In this document: piece by piece, positions 18,407-27,085 of the stretch | How positions within the stretch are numbered: position 1 is the stretch's first letter | Layout: every line of letters begins with the position of its first letter | Assembly (NCBI GenBank): GCA_965660815.1 | Contig: CBFIBG010000052.1 | Span: 1-64,000, forward strand | DNA: 64,000 bases | Direction of reading: 5' to 3' | From: Glaciecola sp965660815 | Lineage (GTDB): Bacteria; Pseudomonadota; Gammaproteobacteria; Enterobacterales; Alteromonadaceae | Translations under genes and position numbers: made by a program | Notes under the pieces: model-generated | Told to the model about the DNA's origin: nothing | The model's input: the letters and a program-made list of their open reading frames with translations, nothing else | The model's database searches: none

Positions 18407-18500
18407 CTTCGTTTTCCGACACAATTATAAAGACTAAGTAACTTACGTCATTTTTGATGAAAAGTATCTAATTTAGCTAGAAAGCTCCTTTATTTATGGA

Positions 18501-18542
18501 GTGCTGGTGCGCAACATCTTCAGCCTGTCTGCGCACCAGCAC
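18501..18542. repeat. Perfect 13-bp stem hairpin
   Basis: GTGCTGGTGCGCA and TGCGCACCAGCAC pair perfectly across a 16-base loop. It lies between the M14 peptidase stop (18592) and the protease start (18406), both on the minus strand. No T-run follows on either strand, so a classic intrinsic terminator is not supported. It could block exonuclease at the M14 mRNA 3' end or be a REP-like element. Confidence 0.55.
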
Positions 18543-18591
18543 AACCACAATAATTTATTTGATTCTCTTGCTCATTTATATCGTGAAACGA

Positions 18592-21231
18592 CTAATTAAT
18601 GTCATCTTCACCTTGACCTTCATATTCTTCTTCTTCTATTTGGATAGTTTCATCACTTGCGAAATAGATGCTGTTTGGGGAAGAAAAATTAGGCACATCA
18701 TCGTACGAAAACACAGAGTAATATTTTGGTACGTTTGGGTTACCGAAATTATCATAAGTGTATTCATCTTTTCCTGCATAAATTTTCACCCCATCAGAGG
18801 GAGATTTAGGTGGATGGAAACGATTACGTACAACAAACGTCCCAACAAAGTCTGCATGGATTGGGTTTGTCCAAGTGAGTTTTACCACTTTTCCTTCAGT
18901 TTTAGCCGATAATTGAGTAGAGGGCTCGACTCCGTGTTTCCTGCGCTCTATATATTTAATCACCAAATTAGGGATATTTTCTTGTTCATTGTCAAACCAG
19001 CTAACTAAGCTATTTTTCGCCTCTGATGATGCAGTAGTGCGAATAATAAATTGCACTATATCTCTATTTTCGAAAAGTGCTTCGAGCTTTTGCTTGCAGT
19101 AACTATCAAAAATAAAGTGATGTGTAGTTTTTTCTTTCAGTTGTAAATTACTGACCTCGTAGCCTACATATTCACGATTATCGGTTGAAGAGATTGACTC
19201 ATAACTATCGTAGGTATTGTCAGCTAGCTCTATTGTGTAACGGGTATCACGTTTGCTATTAACAGTGTTGGCGTTTTGAAGCTCTAAATATGCATCTGTA
19301 ATGACAAACTTATGAGGGTCAGGTAAGTCGGTCATTTCAAAAGACATGTATCCAAACACACGGTTACCTTGTTCGTCAAACCCTGTTTTAATTTCTCTTT
19401 GAACGGTTTTTGTTTTATAAAAAGTGGTAACACTCGCCGGAGTATATCTTGCTTCTTGCGGCTGGGTTGAATAAATAATATCTAGATTTGGGCGATAGTG
19501 AATGCCACCGCCAAATCGACCATATCCTATGTCGAACTGCATCATTTGTGAGTCGGCGCCCAATGGTAATTTGTTTGGGCCGTCTATTCGCAGCAAAAAT
19601 TTACCGCTTGAAATATGCTCTTTCACGATTCGTCTTTCAATTACGTTAAAAGGCCACTCGGTCCACATTCCCTGAGTAAGCTTGTCGGACGTGATGGCAT
19701 TACTAAGTGTCTGTAATGGCGTAGCATTGTGAATTTCGTCAAAATTAGTAATATCGGAAACTGTGGATGAATCAAGCAATGAAACCGTCCATTCACCGAA
19801 GTTTTCTATTTTCGCATTTACCCTATTCATGGGGTACAAACAGAACTTGACTGATTTAATTTTTGCATCATCGGGTATATTCTCGAGTGAAAACATCACC
19901 ACGCCGTAGCAAATTCCTCTGGATTTGTTCACACCTACAAACAATGAGTTTAATCCAAAATGCTCTCTGTTTCGCTCTTGAGTATACTGCCCCACATACC
20001 CCACGTCTTTTTTAGCAGGAAATAGGTAGCGTGAAAATTCGTCTTCAGACAATAGGGTTTTAATCTTTACCTCAGGTGCAAAGGGCGACTTGATATCAGT
20101 TTTACGATTAACCGCTCTAATATTGTAGTAATACTTTTGGCCACTTTTAAGCTGAACATCAGTGATATGAAGATTTTTAGTGATCCCAATAATATTCTCT
20201 TCTCTGCAAGCACTTTTGACTTTTTCGGAACGATAAATTTCAAAATACACATCATCGGACTGCTCGTAGTCCCAGCTTAACGATGCAGAAAAAACATCAA
20301 TCTTTGTGGTAGTAAAATTAGAAACACGCTTAGGTGCTTTTGAACTGTAGTTAATCGCTTCAGATAGGGCATATTGAACAGCGGGGATATTCTCATCGAC
20401 GCTTTGAGTCATGTTACTCAAGTAGTCAGGAATGTTTCTAGTACCCACTTCAACAACGGTTGCTAAGATGCCTCTAGAATAATAATACTCTCTTCCGCTT
20501 CCATGAATTAAGTTTGCAGGTGGTTTACCTCGGTGAATACCATAAAGTCTGCCTGTTACTTTTTCAATTTCGCGGTTCATATTCGCGCACAACACGTTTA
20601 AGTCAGTACCTTCAATTTCAGATTCATGATTGAACTTATGCGCAGGGAAGAATACGTTGCCTTGAGAGTGGTAATCCAGAGATACAGTGATATTCGAGTG
20701 AGATTCAACAAAATCTCGAATAGCACTGGTTTCAGGTTCAGAAAAAGCTTCTGGACCGGAGTAAGTATTTAAACTTGTATCTGGTCCTCGTTTAAAGCGC
20801 ACTGCAAAGTTACGGTTTAAGTCAACTCCAAAAGTACCATCACCATTATCTCGTCTATTTTTACGCCAGAAAGAGAAATGAGTGCGAGAATATTCAAACC
20901 CATCAGGATTCAAACATGGCACCATATAAAGCGTATTATTTTTTAGCGTTTTAATTAGCTGAGGATTTACTTGGTAATTCTCAGTCGCATATTGAATAAA
21001 CTTTACAGCAAGCTCGTTACCAATCCATTCTCTGGCATGAATAGTGCCCGTATACAAAAGCGCCGGTTTTTCATCCGCTTTCTCAACATCAATGGTCATG
21101 GTAACCATTACTATAGGACGTCCTTCCCAAGTATTACCGATGCTGTGCATTTTCAATAAGTTGGGATGTTGATCAACGAGATGTTCTAATAAATTAATGG
21201 TTTGTTGGTACGAAGCATACTGTTTTTTCAT
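18592..21231 (-). CDS. M14 family zinc carboxypeptidase with FnIII and accessory beta domains
   Basis: Protein of 879 residues. The N-terminal 300 residues are a carboxypeptidase-A-type M14 domain: zinc ligands His65 and Glu68 in HARE, His188 in DYHSQG, substrate-binding NR in GVDLNRNF, and catalytic Glu261 in VEVGTR. A fibronectin-III-like domain follows (about 305-390), then two long beta-rich domains of DNRLRE-like appearance (about 400-740) and another FnIII-like region. There is no signal peptide, so it acts in the cytoplasm or leaves by an unusual route. The ATG at 21231 with AAGG upstream is preferred over a GTG at 21255. It lies immediately downstream of two ATP-grasp genes, suggesting that it trims the ligated peptide or its substrate. 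Confidence 0.85.
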   Translation of the reverse strand: MKKQYASYQQTINLLEHLVDQHPNLLKMHSIGNTWEGRPIVMVTMTIDVEKADEKPALLYTGTIHAREWIGNELAVKFIQYATENYQVNPQLIKTLKNNTLYMVPCLNPDGFEYSRTHFSFWRKNRRDNGDGTFGVDLNRNFAVRFKRGPDTSLNTYSGPEAFSEPETSAIRDFVESHSNITVSLDYHSQGNVFFPAHKFNHESEIEGTDLNVLCANMNREIEKVTGRLYGIHRGKPPANLIHGSGREYYYSRGILATVVEVGTRNIPDYLSNMTQSVDENIPAVQYALSEAINYSSKAPKRVSNFTTTKIDVFSASLSWDYEQSDDVYFEIYRSEKVKSACREENIIGITKNLHITDVQLKSGQKYYYNIRAVNRKTDIKSPFAPEVKIKTLLSEDEFSRYLFPAKKDVGYVGQYTQERNREHFGLNSLFVGVNKSRGICYGVVMFSLENIPDDAKIKSVKFCLYPMNRVNAKIENFGEWTVSLLDSSTVSDITNFDEIHNATPLQTLSNAITSDKLTQGMWTEWPFNVIERRIVKEHISSGKFLLRIDGPNKLPLGADSQMMQFDIGYGRFGGGIHYRPNLDIIYSTQPQEARYTPASVTTFYKTKTVQREIKTGFDEQGNRVFGYMSFEMTDLPDPHKFVITDAYLELQNANTVNSKRDTRYTIELADNTYDSYESISSTDNREYVGYEVSNLQLKEKTTHHFIFDSYCKQKLEALFENRDIVQFIIRTTASSEAKNSLVSWFDNEQENIPNLVIKYIERRKHGVEPSTQLSAKTEGKVVKLTWTNPIHADFVGTFVVRNRFHPPKSPSDGVKIYAGKDEYTYDNFGNPNVPKYYSVFSYDDVPNFSSPNSIYFASDETIQIEEEEYEGQGEDDIN

Positions 21232-21233
21232 TA

Positions 21234-22733
21234 TTAACCTTGCATTTTTAGCCACTGATCAGTGATCAGCTCAAGCCTTTTTTGTTTTATTGAAGGGATG
21301 CTTAATAATTTCTCAGGTTGCATAGATAAAGCATTATTTAGTTCTAAGACCGACATATTGTTTAAAATAAGGTCCACTGTTTTAGTGCCAATTCCATTCA
21401 CATTTTTAAAGAAGCTGCGCAGTTCATTCTCGTTCAAGGTAGATTGCTCCACTTCCTCACTTAATGCTATTTCAACATGTTCAGGCGTATTTTCAGCAAT
21501 AGCTTCGCTGTCTTCTTGTCCTGTATCATTTGAATCTAGTTGAGGTGCAACTTCTTGCGTGAATCGGCTTTCGTTTGCACTTAGCTCAACATTATACCCG
21601 TTATTAGGGGACTTGGCAGACTTAGATGTGTAATTATCCTGATAATTCCAGGTTTCGCTAGGCCACTCTTCATGCTCCATGCGCAGTTCAACGGGTAACA
21701 GTGGGTAATCAGCTCTATTTTGAAGTAGTACAGAATCTGCGCAATCTTCACTTATACTCGAATTCCCGAAAGTAATATGCCGCATAACTCGAAGCACAGA
21801 TGAACTTAGCTTGCCTAATTCTTCCCAATTATAATTGGGAATGTTGGGTGCTCGGAAACGACCATTGGATAAATCCCACATTATGTAACTTCCAATCCAA
21901 TCTCTTACATAAGGGAAGGCCGCAAATGCGGTTGCACACTCAAGTATTCTGTATTGGTTGTCTACTCCAAGTGCGATATCACATGCCCAATACTCCGCTT
22001 TAGCTGCCTTTGATGCTGCTACTGCGATGTCTAACGCTTCTTGAGGCACGTTCTGGTAATCCATAGAACCACCCTGCGAAGTATTAGTCAGCCATTCACC
22101 TTCAGGCGGTCTTCGCCAAAATGCACACAAAGGTTTATGACCAACAAGCATTACTCTAATATCGGCTTGCATTGGCACAAATTGTTGCACGTATACTGGA
22201 TAGTATTTCTTTTTTTGTAGAAGCTGTGTTGCTTCGTCAAATGAATCAACTTTATGGACAAAATAGCCACCATAATTGGATGGGCCATAGGATTTTTTGA
22301 TGATTTTGGGGTAATCAGTATTTTTCAAGAAAGCTATTGCATCATCCTGTTCATAAAAAATATCAGTTTTAGGAATAGGTAAATTATGCTTTTTACAGAA
22401 GTGGGTCACATTCTCTTTTGATTTATTAGCAAATTGTGTATCTAGAGATGGTATAAATCGAACCTCGGGTAAAGCTCTAGCAATCTCTCTGAAGGTTTCA
22501 TAAGCTGTAGCGGGAATGTTACCAACCAAAACATCGATGTTTTTTGATTTCACATCGTTAATAAATCGCTGTTTATCATTACCCCAGCGGTAAACCACTT
22601 CTTCGATACGGTCTGGCCAGCCTCTAAAGTTGGAATGATCAAAAAACCTCAACACATGATTAAGGTATAAGAAGCCTACTTTAGGCAGTTTGGAGTGGGG
22701 TGTATTCTTTTTCACTATCGAGTTCCAATTCAT
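21234..22733 (-). CDS. ATP-grasp ligase with C-terminal helix-hairpin-helix domain
   Basis: Protein of about 499 residues. The N-terminal 310 residues are a RimK-like ATP-grasp ligase: KIIKKSYGPSNYGG resembles the glycine-rich nucleotide loop, and DIRVMLVG and RILECATAFAA resemble metal/ATP-binding strands. A low-complexity acidic linker follows (about 375-435), then a helix-hairpin-helix-like tail (GIGTKTVDLIL, then SIPSIKQKRLELI). The tail is unusual for an ATP-grasp ligase and suggests binding to nucleic acid or a partner. The start at 22733 overlaps the upstream ATP-grasp gene by 53 bases. A TTG at 22754 is possible but weak. The substrate is unknown. Confidence 0.75.
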   Translation of the reverse strand: MNWNSIVKKNTPHSKLPKVGFLYLNHVLRFFDHSNFRGWPDRIEEVVYRWGNDKQRFINDVKSKNIDVLVGNIPATAYETFREIARALPEVRFIPSLDTQFANKSKENVTHFCKKHNLPIPKTDIFYEQDDAIAFLKNTDYPKIIKKSYGPSNYGGYFVHKVDSFDEATQLLQKKKYYPVYVQQFVPMQADIRVMLVGHKPLCAFWRRPPEGEWLTNTSQGGSMDYQNVPQEALDIAVAASKAAKAEYWACDIALGVDNQYRILECATAFAAFPYVRDWIGSYIMWDLSNGRFRAPNIPNYNWEELGKLSSSVLRVMRHITFGNSSISEDCADSVLLQNRADYPLLPVELRMEHEEWPSETWNYQDNYTSKSAKSPNNGYNVELSANESRFTQEVAPQLDSNDTGQEDSEAIAENTPEHVEIALSEEVEQSTLNENELRSFFKNVNGIGTKTVDLILNNMSVLELNNALSMQPEKLLSIPSIKQKRLELITDQWLKMQG

Positions 22734-23661
22734 TTTTTGATGGTTTCTTGTCAAAGTTTTCGTGAACTTTGCGCTCTATTAAGTTTACGATTAGCTCTAT
22801 TTTTCTATCGTTAAAATCAAGTCCAATTGCTTCTTGTTCTGGAGTAGCAAACGCGGGTATACCATTAACTTCAAGCACTACATATTCTTGTGCATCTTCG
22901 TCAAAAATAATGTCAACACCGGCAATTTCTAAACCCGTTACTGCGGTTGCTTTTAATGCGACTTCAATTAATTCATCACTTGCTTTTCTGGCCATAACGG
23001 TGCCACCGCTTGATATGTTTGTTTTCCAATCATCAGCCGGCGCTTTGCGTCCATAGCAACCCACAAATTGGCCATCCACAATATCAACTCTGTAATCTGA
23101 CATGTCGTAATTGATATAACGTTCAACGTATAAATGTCGCAAGTTGGTGTGTTCTAAGAACGGCATCAACATATCAAGAGAGCGTTCGTTTTCAACTTTT
23201 ACAATCCCCATTCCCCCCCAACCATCGGTTGGTTTGTAAACGAGTCTGCCGTCCCACTCTCGTATTGTGTTTTTAAGCGTATGTCGGTCGTCTGTATTAC
23301 AAAGCCTGTAATCAGTGGTTCTTATGCCTGCTCGGGCTAATTTGTGTGAAGTTCTAAATTTGTCTTCACAAAGGGCAAAGGAGTCAAAATTATTCAAACA
23401 GGGCACGGTTTCATTTAGGGCTTGGTATAAATACATTTGATAAGCGGTTTGCTGACCGGCGTTATAGGAGAAATAGAGATCAAGATCTTCCATGACTACA
23501 TTATGGCAAATTATCTGTCCGTTGTGAGCGGTGGCATGCGCTAAATTCAAGTCTGTTATTACAGAAATATCACGTTCTCGTAATAAGTTTATTAACTTGG
23601 CTTGAATAAGTTCCCCGCCTCCATTTCTATACATCCACATACCTACGGTATACTTATTCAT
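22681..23661 (-). CDS. RimK-like ATP-grasp amino-acid ligase
   Basis: Protein of 326 residues in the RimK/LysX-type ATP-grasp family, which joins an amino acid (often glutamate) to a carboxylate through an acyl-phosphate. The ATP-grasp fold is seen from about residue 95: LVYKPTDGWGGMGIVKV is the glycine-rich loop and VVLEVNGIPAFAT holds the Mg2+-binding Glu and Asn. GGGELIQAKL near the N-terminus is the pre-ATP-grasp region. GGAGA precedes the ATG. It is first in an operon with the second ATP-grasp ligase and the M14 peptidase, and divergent from the M20 peptidase. Its product is unknown; a short glutamyl-type peptide or a protein tail is possible. Confidence 0.85.
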   Translation of the reverse strand: MNKYTVGMWMYRNGGGELIQAKLINLLRERDISVITDLNLAHATAHNGQIICHNVVMEDLDLYFSYNAGQQTAYQMYLYQALNETVPCLNNFDSFALCEDKFRTSHKLARAGIRTTDYRLCNTDDRHTLKNTIREWDGRLVYKPTDGWGGMGIVKVENERSLDMLMPFLEHTNLRHLYVERYINYDMSDYRVDIVDGQFVGCYGRKAPADDWKTNISSGGTVMARKASDELIEVALKATAVTGLEIAGVDIIFDEDAQEYVVLEVNGIPAFATPEQEAIGLDFNDRKIELIVNLIERKVHENFDKKPSKNELELDSEKEYTPLQTA

Positions 23662-23838
23662 TTAGCATTCTCTCCACTAAAACTTAACACTTGGTTTACT
23701 CAATTATTACATTTTAAATCAGATAGTTAGCATACCACGAAAGTAGATGCTATAAGTGTGTTTATTGTGCAGAATATAGTCGTAAATAGTACATAAAAAC
23801 GCTAGAATCCTTGCAAAATGAATAAGGATGTAAGTGAA

Positions 23839-24942
23839 ATGACGGCTAATTATGACTTTGCAGAGTTGCAATCTTTTATTGAAGTAAATAGTTATACGAG
23901 AAATAAAGCGGGAGTAGATGAAGTTGTTAGGCGTTTTTCTCCGTTAATGGAAGCAATAGGGTATCAAACAGACATACATGCTAGACAAGAAATTGGTGAT
24001 CATGTTCATTATCGCTCGAACAAAAAAGAAGGCGAAAAAATCCTAATTTTAGGTCACTTTGATACTGTTTTTCCCGAAGGTACTTTTACTGATTTTAAAC
24101 AAGATGACGAATGGATATATGGCCCTGGCGTATGTGATATGAAAGGTGGTAATCACATCGCGCTAGAAGCTTTGAGAAACTTACATAAAGAATATGGTGA
24201 AATATTCAATATTGACATGTTAATGGTTAGCGATGAGGAAACGGGCAGTGACGACAGTAAAGCACTCACCACTAAGTTGGTCACTGACTACGATTTTTGC
24301 ATGGTATTTGAAGCAGCTGGGCCTCAACAGGACGTGGTCATTGCACGTAAAGGAATCGCTACCTACTATATTGATATTGAAGGTAAGGGCGCGCATGCCG
24401 GTAACCATTTTACTGATGGAACGGATGCCAACATTGCAGCAGCAGAAACCCTTCTAGAGTTGAGCAAATTAACCAACCTTACTTTAGAAACTACGGTGAA
24501 CATAGGCAAGATCCATGGTGGGATTGGGGCAAACACTATCTCTCCATCAGCTAAGTTAGTAGTTGAGGCGCGTTTCACACAAAGTGCAGAGCGCGATAGA
24601 GTGTTAAATGCTTTTAGCGACTTAAACAATACACACACAACCAATGGTTCAACTGTAAAAGTGTCGGGAGGTTTGCAGCGTGACGTAATGCAACCAAGCG
24701 AAAGACAGGCTGAGTATATCAAACGAATTGAGGCTTTTTTAGGTAAGGCTTTAGTAACGGAGAGGCGAGGCGGAGTCAGTGATGCTAATGTGGTGTCGGC
24801 CGCGGGAGTGCCCAGTCTAGACGGTTTTGGCCCTTTTGGAGACGGCGATCATACTATTCATGAGCGAGCTAATAAAGCGAGCTATATTGATAGAATAGAA
24901 GATGTGACAAAAATACTGAGTAACCTAGTTTATTCAAAGTAA
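23839..24942 (+). CDS. M20 family metallopeptidase, glutamate carboxypeptidase (CPG2)-like
   Basis: Cytoplasmic dizinc aminoacylase/carboxypeptidase of 367 residues. The zinc ligands are all present: GHFDTV (His, Asp), GVCDMKGG (Asp), SDEETGS (catalytic and bridging Glu), VFEAA (Glu) and HTIHERA (His). The dimerisation lid opens with IARKGIATYYIDIEGKGAHAG, as in carboxypeptidase G2, which removes C-terminal glutamate. No signal peptide is present. The ATG at 23839 has AAGGA upstream and is preferred over 23818. It is divergent from the ATP-grasp/M14 operon across about 180 bases. A role in recycling the ligase product is plausible but unproven. Confidence 0.88.
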   Translation: MTANYDFAELQSFIEVNSYTRNKAGVDEVVRRFSPLMEAIGYQTDIHARQEIGDHVHYRSNKKEGEKILILGHFDTVFPEGTFTDFKQDDEWIYGPGVCDMKGGNHIALEALRNLHKEYGEIFNIDMLMVSDEETGSDDSKALTTKLVTDYDFCMVFEAAGPQQDVVIARKGIATYYIDIEGKGAHAGNHFTDGTDANIAAAETLLELSKLTNLTLETTVNIGKIHGGIGANTISPSAKLVVEARFTQSAERDRVLNAFSDLNNTHTTNGSTVKVSGGLQRDVMQPSERQAEYIKRIEAFLGKALVTERRGGVSDANVVSAAGVPSLDGFGPFGDGDHTIHERANKASYIDRIEDVTKILSNLVYSK

Positions 24943-25121
24943 TTTTGGTCGGTTCAAAGCAAATTTAAAGTGCATTGTTTAACCTAAAGCTTTTTACATA
25001 CCAGAGCACTGACTTACTGAGTTCATAAATTTAAAACTCAATACCATAGTATAAAATTGATTAAAGCTTAGACGGCTACTCTGTGCTAGTTTTGTTCAAG
25101 GGATTATGAGGGACTGAACTT

Positions 25122-25682
25122 ATGAGACATTCTAGTATTTTGTCAAAAAGTCTTTATTTAACTCAAAGCACTTTTACTTCTGCAAATCATGGCGCAGGAT
25201 CTAACTATAAGGGTAAGCGGGTAAAACCCGCCAAGCAACGCGGTTTCACGCTTATTGAACTTATGTTGGTGGTGGCTATTTTAGGGCTTCTTTCAACCTT
25301 TGCTATGGCTTCTTACAATAGTTTCATAACTCGTTCAAAGTTAACAGAAATGGCCAATCAACTCGGACATTTTGCCAGAGAGTTTCAAATTTGGCGGACA
25401 ATTCACGGACGTTTCCCCAATGACAGCCACATTATACTCCCGCCTGACGCGCCACAGCTTAATATCAATGAGGCACAATGGTTGGCTACCACCGCATTAG
25501 GTGGAACTTGGAATTGGGAAGGCCCTGATGGACATGATTTCGCTGGAATTTCAATCATGGGACCTACAGCACCTGAAGAGGATTTAATCCAATTTGACAT
25601 GATCTTGGATGATGGCAATTTAAATACAGGTAAATTTAGGCGAGTGAAGGCGGGTCGAATTACTTATATTATCGAAGAGTAA
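25122..25682 (+). CDS. Type IV prepilin / type II pseudopilin-like protein
   Basis: Protein of 186 residues with the prepilin peptidase site RG-FTLIELMLVVAILG. Gly41 is at -1 and Glu at mature position +5, followed by the hydrophobic assembly helix. The leader is long (41 residues) and basic near the cleavage site. The strong ribosome site GAGGG before the ATG at 25122 supports this long form. The globular domain has no cysteine pair and is Gly/Trp-rich, more like a minor pilin or pseudopilin than a major pilin. It is not in a pilus operon here, so the machinery must lie elsewhere. Confidence 0.85.
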   Translation: MRHSSILSKSLYLTQSTFTSANHGAGSNYKGKRVKPAKQRGFTLIELMLVVAILGLLSTFAMASYNSFITRSKLTEMANQLGHFAREFQIWRTIHGRFPNDSHIILPPDAPQLNINEAQWLATTALGGTWNWEGPDGHDFAGISIMGPTAPEEDLIQFDMILDDGNLNTGKFRRVKAGRITYIIEE

Positions 25683-25763
25683 ATAAAGTAATTTTTCTTA
25701 ATCTTTAACTTGATAAGGTAATCCTTAATCATCTTATTTAGTTCCATTCTTTATTCAAGTTTA

Positions 25764-26849
25764 TTATTGATTCAACTTGTTTAACATGTATTTTACAGTG
25801 GGTAAAATTGCTGTTTCTTGCGTGTTGTTGTTTAATTTAGCCTGCCCATCATTTCTACTGGTAATACGTCTATTAGAGCGGTTGTTAGTGATAAAGTTAT
25901 TACGAGAGCTGGCAAATCTATATTCTATGGCGTTTGGGTAATCATTGAATAAATAGATATGATTGTCACTCACAACTGCCCCACTGGCACTTTCTAAAAT
26001 AATCCCAGAATTGGCTGACATATGCGCTTTTTTACCTTCATTGAAAATAAAGTTTTCTTTGATTAATCCACCTCTATGGTCAAAGTCTGAATTCCCTAAC
26101 CCAAATCCAATCCCTCGATCTGAATTAATAATAATATTATTGATAACGCTAGTGTTTTCCGACTTTCTCCAAAAATGAACTGCGTGCTGGGCAACTCTTT
26201 TTTCAGGACTTGCTATATTTCTGAAAATATTATTACTGATCACCCAGCTTTTTGAGCGATGAGCATCTATACCTCCAATGTAATATTGTGGTCCAATACC
26301 TTTGGTATATTCAAATAAGCAATTTGTTACTTTGCCGTGTTCTGAAAAAGGAGATTTTGAATCTTTGCTATTGCCGCTTATTTTCAACATCTGTTCAAAC
26401 GAATCTTGCATAATGCAATTACTTAGTGAGAAGTAAGATGCGCCTTTTTCGGCTCTTACTTGGATAAGATGATTCTTCACATTTCGCAGAGTAACGCCCG
26501 ATATGGTGATATGACTATGGGATACGTCAAATATAAAGCCAATCCCATCACGCATACCACCGCCATCAAAAATGACATCTTTTGGATCGCCGGTAAGGCC
26601 AAGTAAAGTGATATTAGCTCTTGGGATCAAAAGCCGCCGTCCGGTCACAGAATAAAGTCCAGGCTCTATTAAAATCACCGTTGGGTGAGTGCTTTGTTTC
26701 AGTTGTCGAAATAGCGTGCGAAGTTCTTGTATAGAGCTAACTGTATAGGTTTCGGGCTTTGTCATTGTTTGTGCGGTCAAACGACCGGAAACGAACAGCA
26801 GGGACAAAGCAAATGCAATACACAGTACCCTTTTAAATTTAACATCCAT
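25764..26849 (-). CDS. Secreted right-handed parallel beta-helix protein
   Basis: Protein of 361 residues with a signal peptide (hydrophobic about 8-26, AQ cleavage). The body shows repeated short strands with Asn ladders (ITISGVTLRNV, then WVISNNIFRNI, then SVINNIIINSD, then AVVSDNHIYLF), typical of pectate-lyase/PL6-like parallel beta-helices. It could be a polysaccharide lyase or a surface binding protein. I see no catalytic signature specific enough to choose. It converges on the prepilin gene. Confidence 0.75.
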   Translation of the reverse strand: MDVKFKRVLCIAFALSLLFVSGRLTAQTMTKPETYTVSSIQELRTLFRQLKQSTHPTVILIEPGLYSVTGRRLLIPRANITLLGLTGDPKDVIFDGGGMRDGIGFIFDVSHSHITISGVTLRNVKNHLIQVRAEKGASYFSLSNCIMQDSFEQMLKISGNSKDSKSPFSEHGKVTNCLFEYTKGIGPQYYIGGIDAHRSKSWVISNNIFRNIASPEKRVAQHAVHFWRKSENTSVINNIIINSDRGIGFGLGNSDFDHRGGLIKENFIFNEGKKAHMSANSGIILESASGAVVSDNHIYLFNDYPNAIEYRFASSRNNFITNNRSNRRITSRNDGQAKLNNNTQETAILPTVKYMLNKLNQ

Positions 26850-27085
26850 TATACTTTGCCGTCATCTATCATCTGTCTCTAGGTACGGCTTATCTTGAAT
26901 TTTCGCTTATTATTGTGTTTTTCAAGTAACATTGGTCACTGCAGTTCTTTGAAACTTAAACCAAGTTAAGGCACATGGATTGATTCAAATATGCCCATAA
27001 CTTTAAACAAAAAGCGCGCCGCGCAGACCACACCGTATCAAGTATATATGGACTCAATTTTTATAGCATTATGTGTCAACCCGAT

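Noticed and set aside
18496..18912. 138-codon plus-strand open frame over the hairpin and the M14 gene 3' end
   Set aside because: Antisense to an M14 gene with strong motifs; no ribosome site or recognisable family.
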